Part shown: positions 52,558 to 53,866 of the stretch, piece by piece | How positions within the stretch are numbered: the stretch's first letter is position 1 | Layout: each line of letters starts with the position of its first letter | NCBI RefSeq assembly: GCF_003205615.1 | Contig: NZ_PYBV01000038.1 | Location: 1 to 53,866, forward strand | Direction: 5' to 3' | DNA length: 53,866 nucleotides | Source: Micromonospora arborensis | Lineage (GTDB): Bacteria > Actinomycetota > Actinomycetes > Mycobacteriales > Micromonosporaceae | The notes under the pieces: model-generated | Told to the model about the DNA's origin: nothing | Database searches by the model: none | The model's input: the letters and a program-made list of their open reading frames with translations, nothing else | Position numbers and translations under genes: made by a program

Positions 52558-53505
52558 TCAGGACTGGTCGCCGCCCGGCAGCACCGCGGCCATCTCGTCG
52601 CCGGCACCGGCGAGCACGCGGGCCTGCTGCGGCCAACTGGCCAGCCCGGGTGCGGCGCGCAGGCCGGCGGCCCGGATCAGGTCGCGCAGCGCCGGTTCGT
52701 CCAGCTCACCGAGCTGGCCGTACGTGCGTACACCGGCGTCCTGCAACGCGGCCGCCATCTTCGGCCCGATCCCCTGGATCCGGCGGAAGTCGTCGGCCGG
52801 GCCCGTCGGGTCCGCGTCCACGCCGCTGGTGGTGGTGTCGGCGGCGGTACGCACCGGCGGGGTCGCGCTGGCGGTCGGCCGGACCGGAGGCGTGGCCACC
52901 ACCGGCCGCGTCGGCTCGGCGTCGGCGTCCACCGACTCGGCGCTCACCGGCGTCTCAGCCGGCAGCGGGTCGACGGCCGTGACCTCGGCCGGCGCGTCGT
53001 CGGCCGGGAGGTCGTCGGCGGGCAGGCGGGGGGAGACCACGGCCGCCGGAGCGGGCTGTTCCTCGACCGCGACCGGCTCGGGGGTCGATTCCACGGCGGG
53101 CTCGTGCAGTTCGGTCGCGTCGACCGGCTCGGCGGTGGGGACCGGCGGCGGGGCGTCGGTCAGTGCCATGTCGGCCGGGTCGACGCTGCTCGGGGTCTCC
53201 GCCGGGGTGGGGTCGACCGGCGCGGTCACCGCGGCCGGCGCGCTGACCGTGTCCACCGGCACCGGCTCGTCGGCGACCGCGGTCGGGGCCGGGTCGACGG
53301 CGGCTGCGGGCTGGGCCTCGTCGGTGGTGGCCGCCGTCGTCGGCGTGGAGATCACGGCCAGGCCGGCGACGGGATCACCGTCCACGATCGACCGACCTTG
53401 CCCACTGCCCTGTGCGCCCCGCCGGCCGCGCAGCAGCCACCCGGCGGCCAGACCCAGCACCAGTGCCAGCACCACTATCAGCGAGTGTCCGATAGACCAC
53501 GCCAC
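52558..53505 (-). CDS. Membrane-anchored helix-hairpin-helix domain protein with Pro/Ala/Thr-rich linker
   Basis: 315 residues from GTG 53505, chosen because GGGAGG precedes it; ATG 53523 lies before that ribosome site. A membrane segment (SLIVVLALVLGLAAGWLLRG, about residues 8-27) is followed by roughly 200 residues rich in Pro, Ala, Val, Thr and Asp. The C-terminal domain is helix-hairpin-helix (DFRRIQGIGPKMAAALQDAGV, then RTYGQLGELDEPALRDLIRAAGL). Similar domains occur in actinobacterial proteins of unknown role and in ribosomal L21/NuoE-like fusions. DNA binding at the membrane is possible. Confidence 0.8.
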   Translation of the reverse strand: MAWSIGHSLIVVLALVLGLAAGWLLRGRRGAQGSGQGRSIVDGDPVAGLAVISTPTTAATTDEAQPAAAVDPAPTAVADEPVPVDTVSAPAAVTAPVDPTPAETPSSVDPADMALTDAPPPVPTAEPVDATELHEPAVESTPEPVAVEEQPAPAAVVSPRLPADDLPADDAPAEVTAVDPLPAETPVSAESVDADAEPTRPVVATPPVRPTASATPPVRTAADTTTSGVDADPTGPADDFRRIQGIGPKMAAALQDAGVRTYGQLGELDEPALRDLIRAAGLRAAPGLASWPQQARVLAGAGDEMAAVLPGGDQS

Positions 53506-53866
53506 GGCGAACCTCCCTCTCATGTCGTCGGATAAGTCGCGAGAAAAACTCGCCGCAGCTTCGCACACGCGTATTTCCGATGACAGAGAGGATCGGTCGA
53601 TGGCGTTTCGGATGAGACACCCCACGTCAGGGGGTGTCTGCCCAGTGACGCAGCGTCGTGCCTGACGGTGAAGGGCAGCGCCGAGGCGGACACTCAACTC
53701 CTACGACACCGTCGGGACACGTCCCGAGACCGCCGCCAACTTCGTCCGCGCGTCGCCGCCGGTTGATCTAGCTAGGTCCTGACTCAAGACCGGGCTGCGG
53801 GCGCAGCGAGCGCTCGCCATCCGTTGTGGCTGCCTGCCATCTCAACGTGCTGTTGAGCGGTATACC
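53506..53866. other. Right-edge intergenic region with several palindromes
   Basis: No gene is supported in this 361-nt stretch. It contains AGACACCCC/GGGGTGTCT (53615-53623 with 53631-53639, 7-nt loop), the 16-bp palindrome TCGGGACACGTCCCGA (53712-53727) and the perfect 12-bp palindrome GCGAGCGCTCGC (53806-53817). The first resembles a terminator hairpin; the other two may be operator-like. The sequence is less GC-biased than the genes around it. Confidence 0.5.

Overview
This window is from a very high-GC actinomycete, most likely Micromonosporaceae (Micromonospora-like). The evidence is extreme G/C at third codon positions, GTG starts, ATGA/GTGA stop-start overlaps, an F420-family oxidoreductase, LtrA, DUF5995 and LuxR/AAA regulators, and palindromic intergenic repeats. 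No rRNA, tRNA, phage, insertion sequence or CRISPR array was found. The assignment rests on gene content and style, not on a database comparison.

Layout. 1-11.6 kb is a mixed accessory region: a partial alpha/beta hydrolase running into a G-tract at the left edge, a lipoprotein/OmpA pair, a LacI-controlled MFS exporter, an aldo/keto reductase, a GNAT-like protein, a divergent TetR/SDR pair between 26-bp inverted repeats, a lipoprotein, an ECF sigma factor with a membrane partner, a small unknown protein and a metallo-beta-lactamase-fold hydrolase. 11.7-28.7 kb is the core of the window: a cobalamin riboswitch, a 47-codon leader ORF, a hairpin, and then twelve tightly coupled genes for corrin synthesis (cobN, chlI/D-type chelatase, cobO, cobB, cobI, cobM, cbiD, cobL, cbiG-cobJ, a 2[4Fe-4S] ferredoxin, cobH, cbiX-cobA).

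28.7-33.0 kb, on the minus strand, holds a PadR-controlled ABC exporter and a pair of CrcB/Fluc fluoride channel subunits. 33.3-36.8 kb holds a phenylacetate-CoA ligase, a GT1 glycosyltransferase and a methyltransferase. 36.9-42.3 kb holds two large divergent signalling ATPases: a degenerate class III cyclase-AAA protein and a LuxR-type (LAL) regulator. 42.4-53.9 kb holds DUF5995, a small unknown protein, an APC-superfamily permease, a secreted beta-helix protein, an F420-type oxidoreductase, a small membrane protein, a YrdC-like/maleate-isomerase-like pair, LtrA, and a membrane-anchored helix-hairpin-helix protein.

How the genes work together. The cobalamin operon is a mosaic. CbiX, CbiG and CbiD belong to the early-cobalt ('anaerobic') route, while CobN with a ChlI/D-type partner belongs to the late-cobalt ('aerobic') route. 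No cobG, cobF or precorrin-6A reductase (cobK/cbiJ) is present in the window. The riboswitch is expected to shut the operon down when adenosylcobalamin is abundant. Several single genes appear to be transcribed leaderless, with a TANNNT box 6-7 nt before the start codon. Three genes carry in-frame tandem repeats (15, 18 and 30 bp units).
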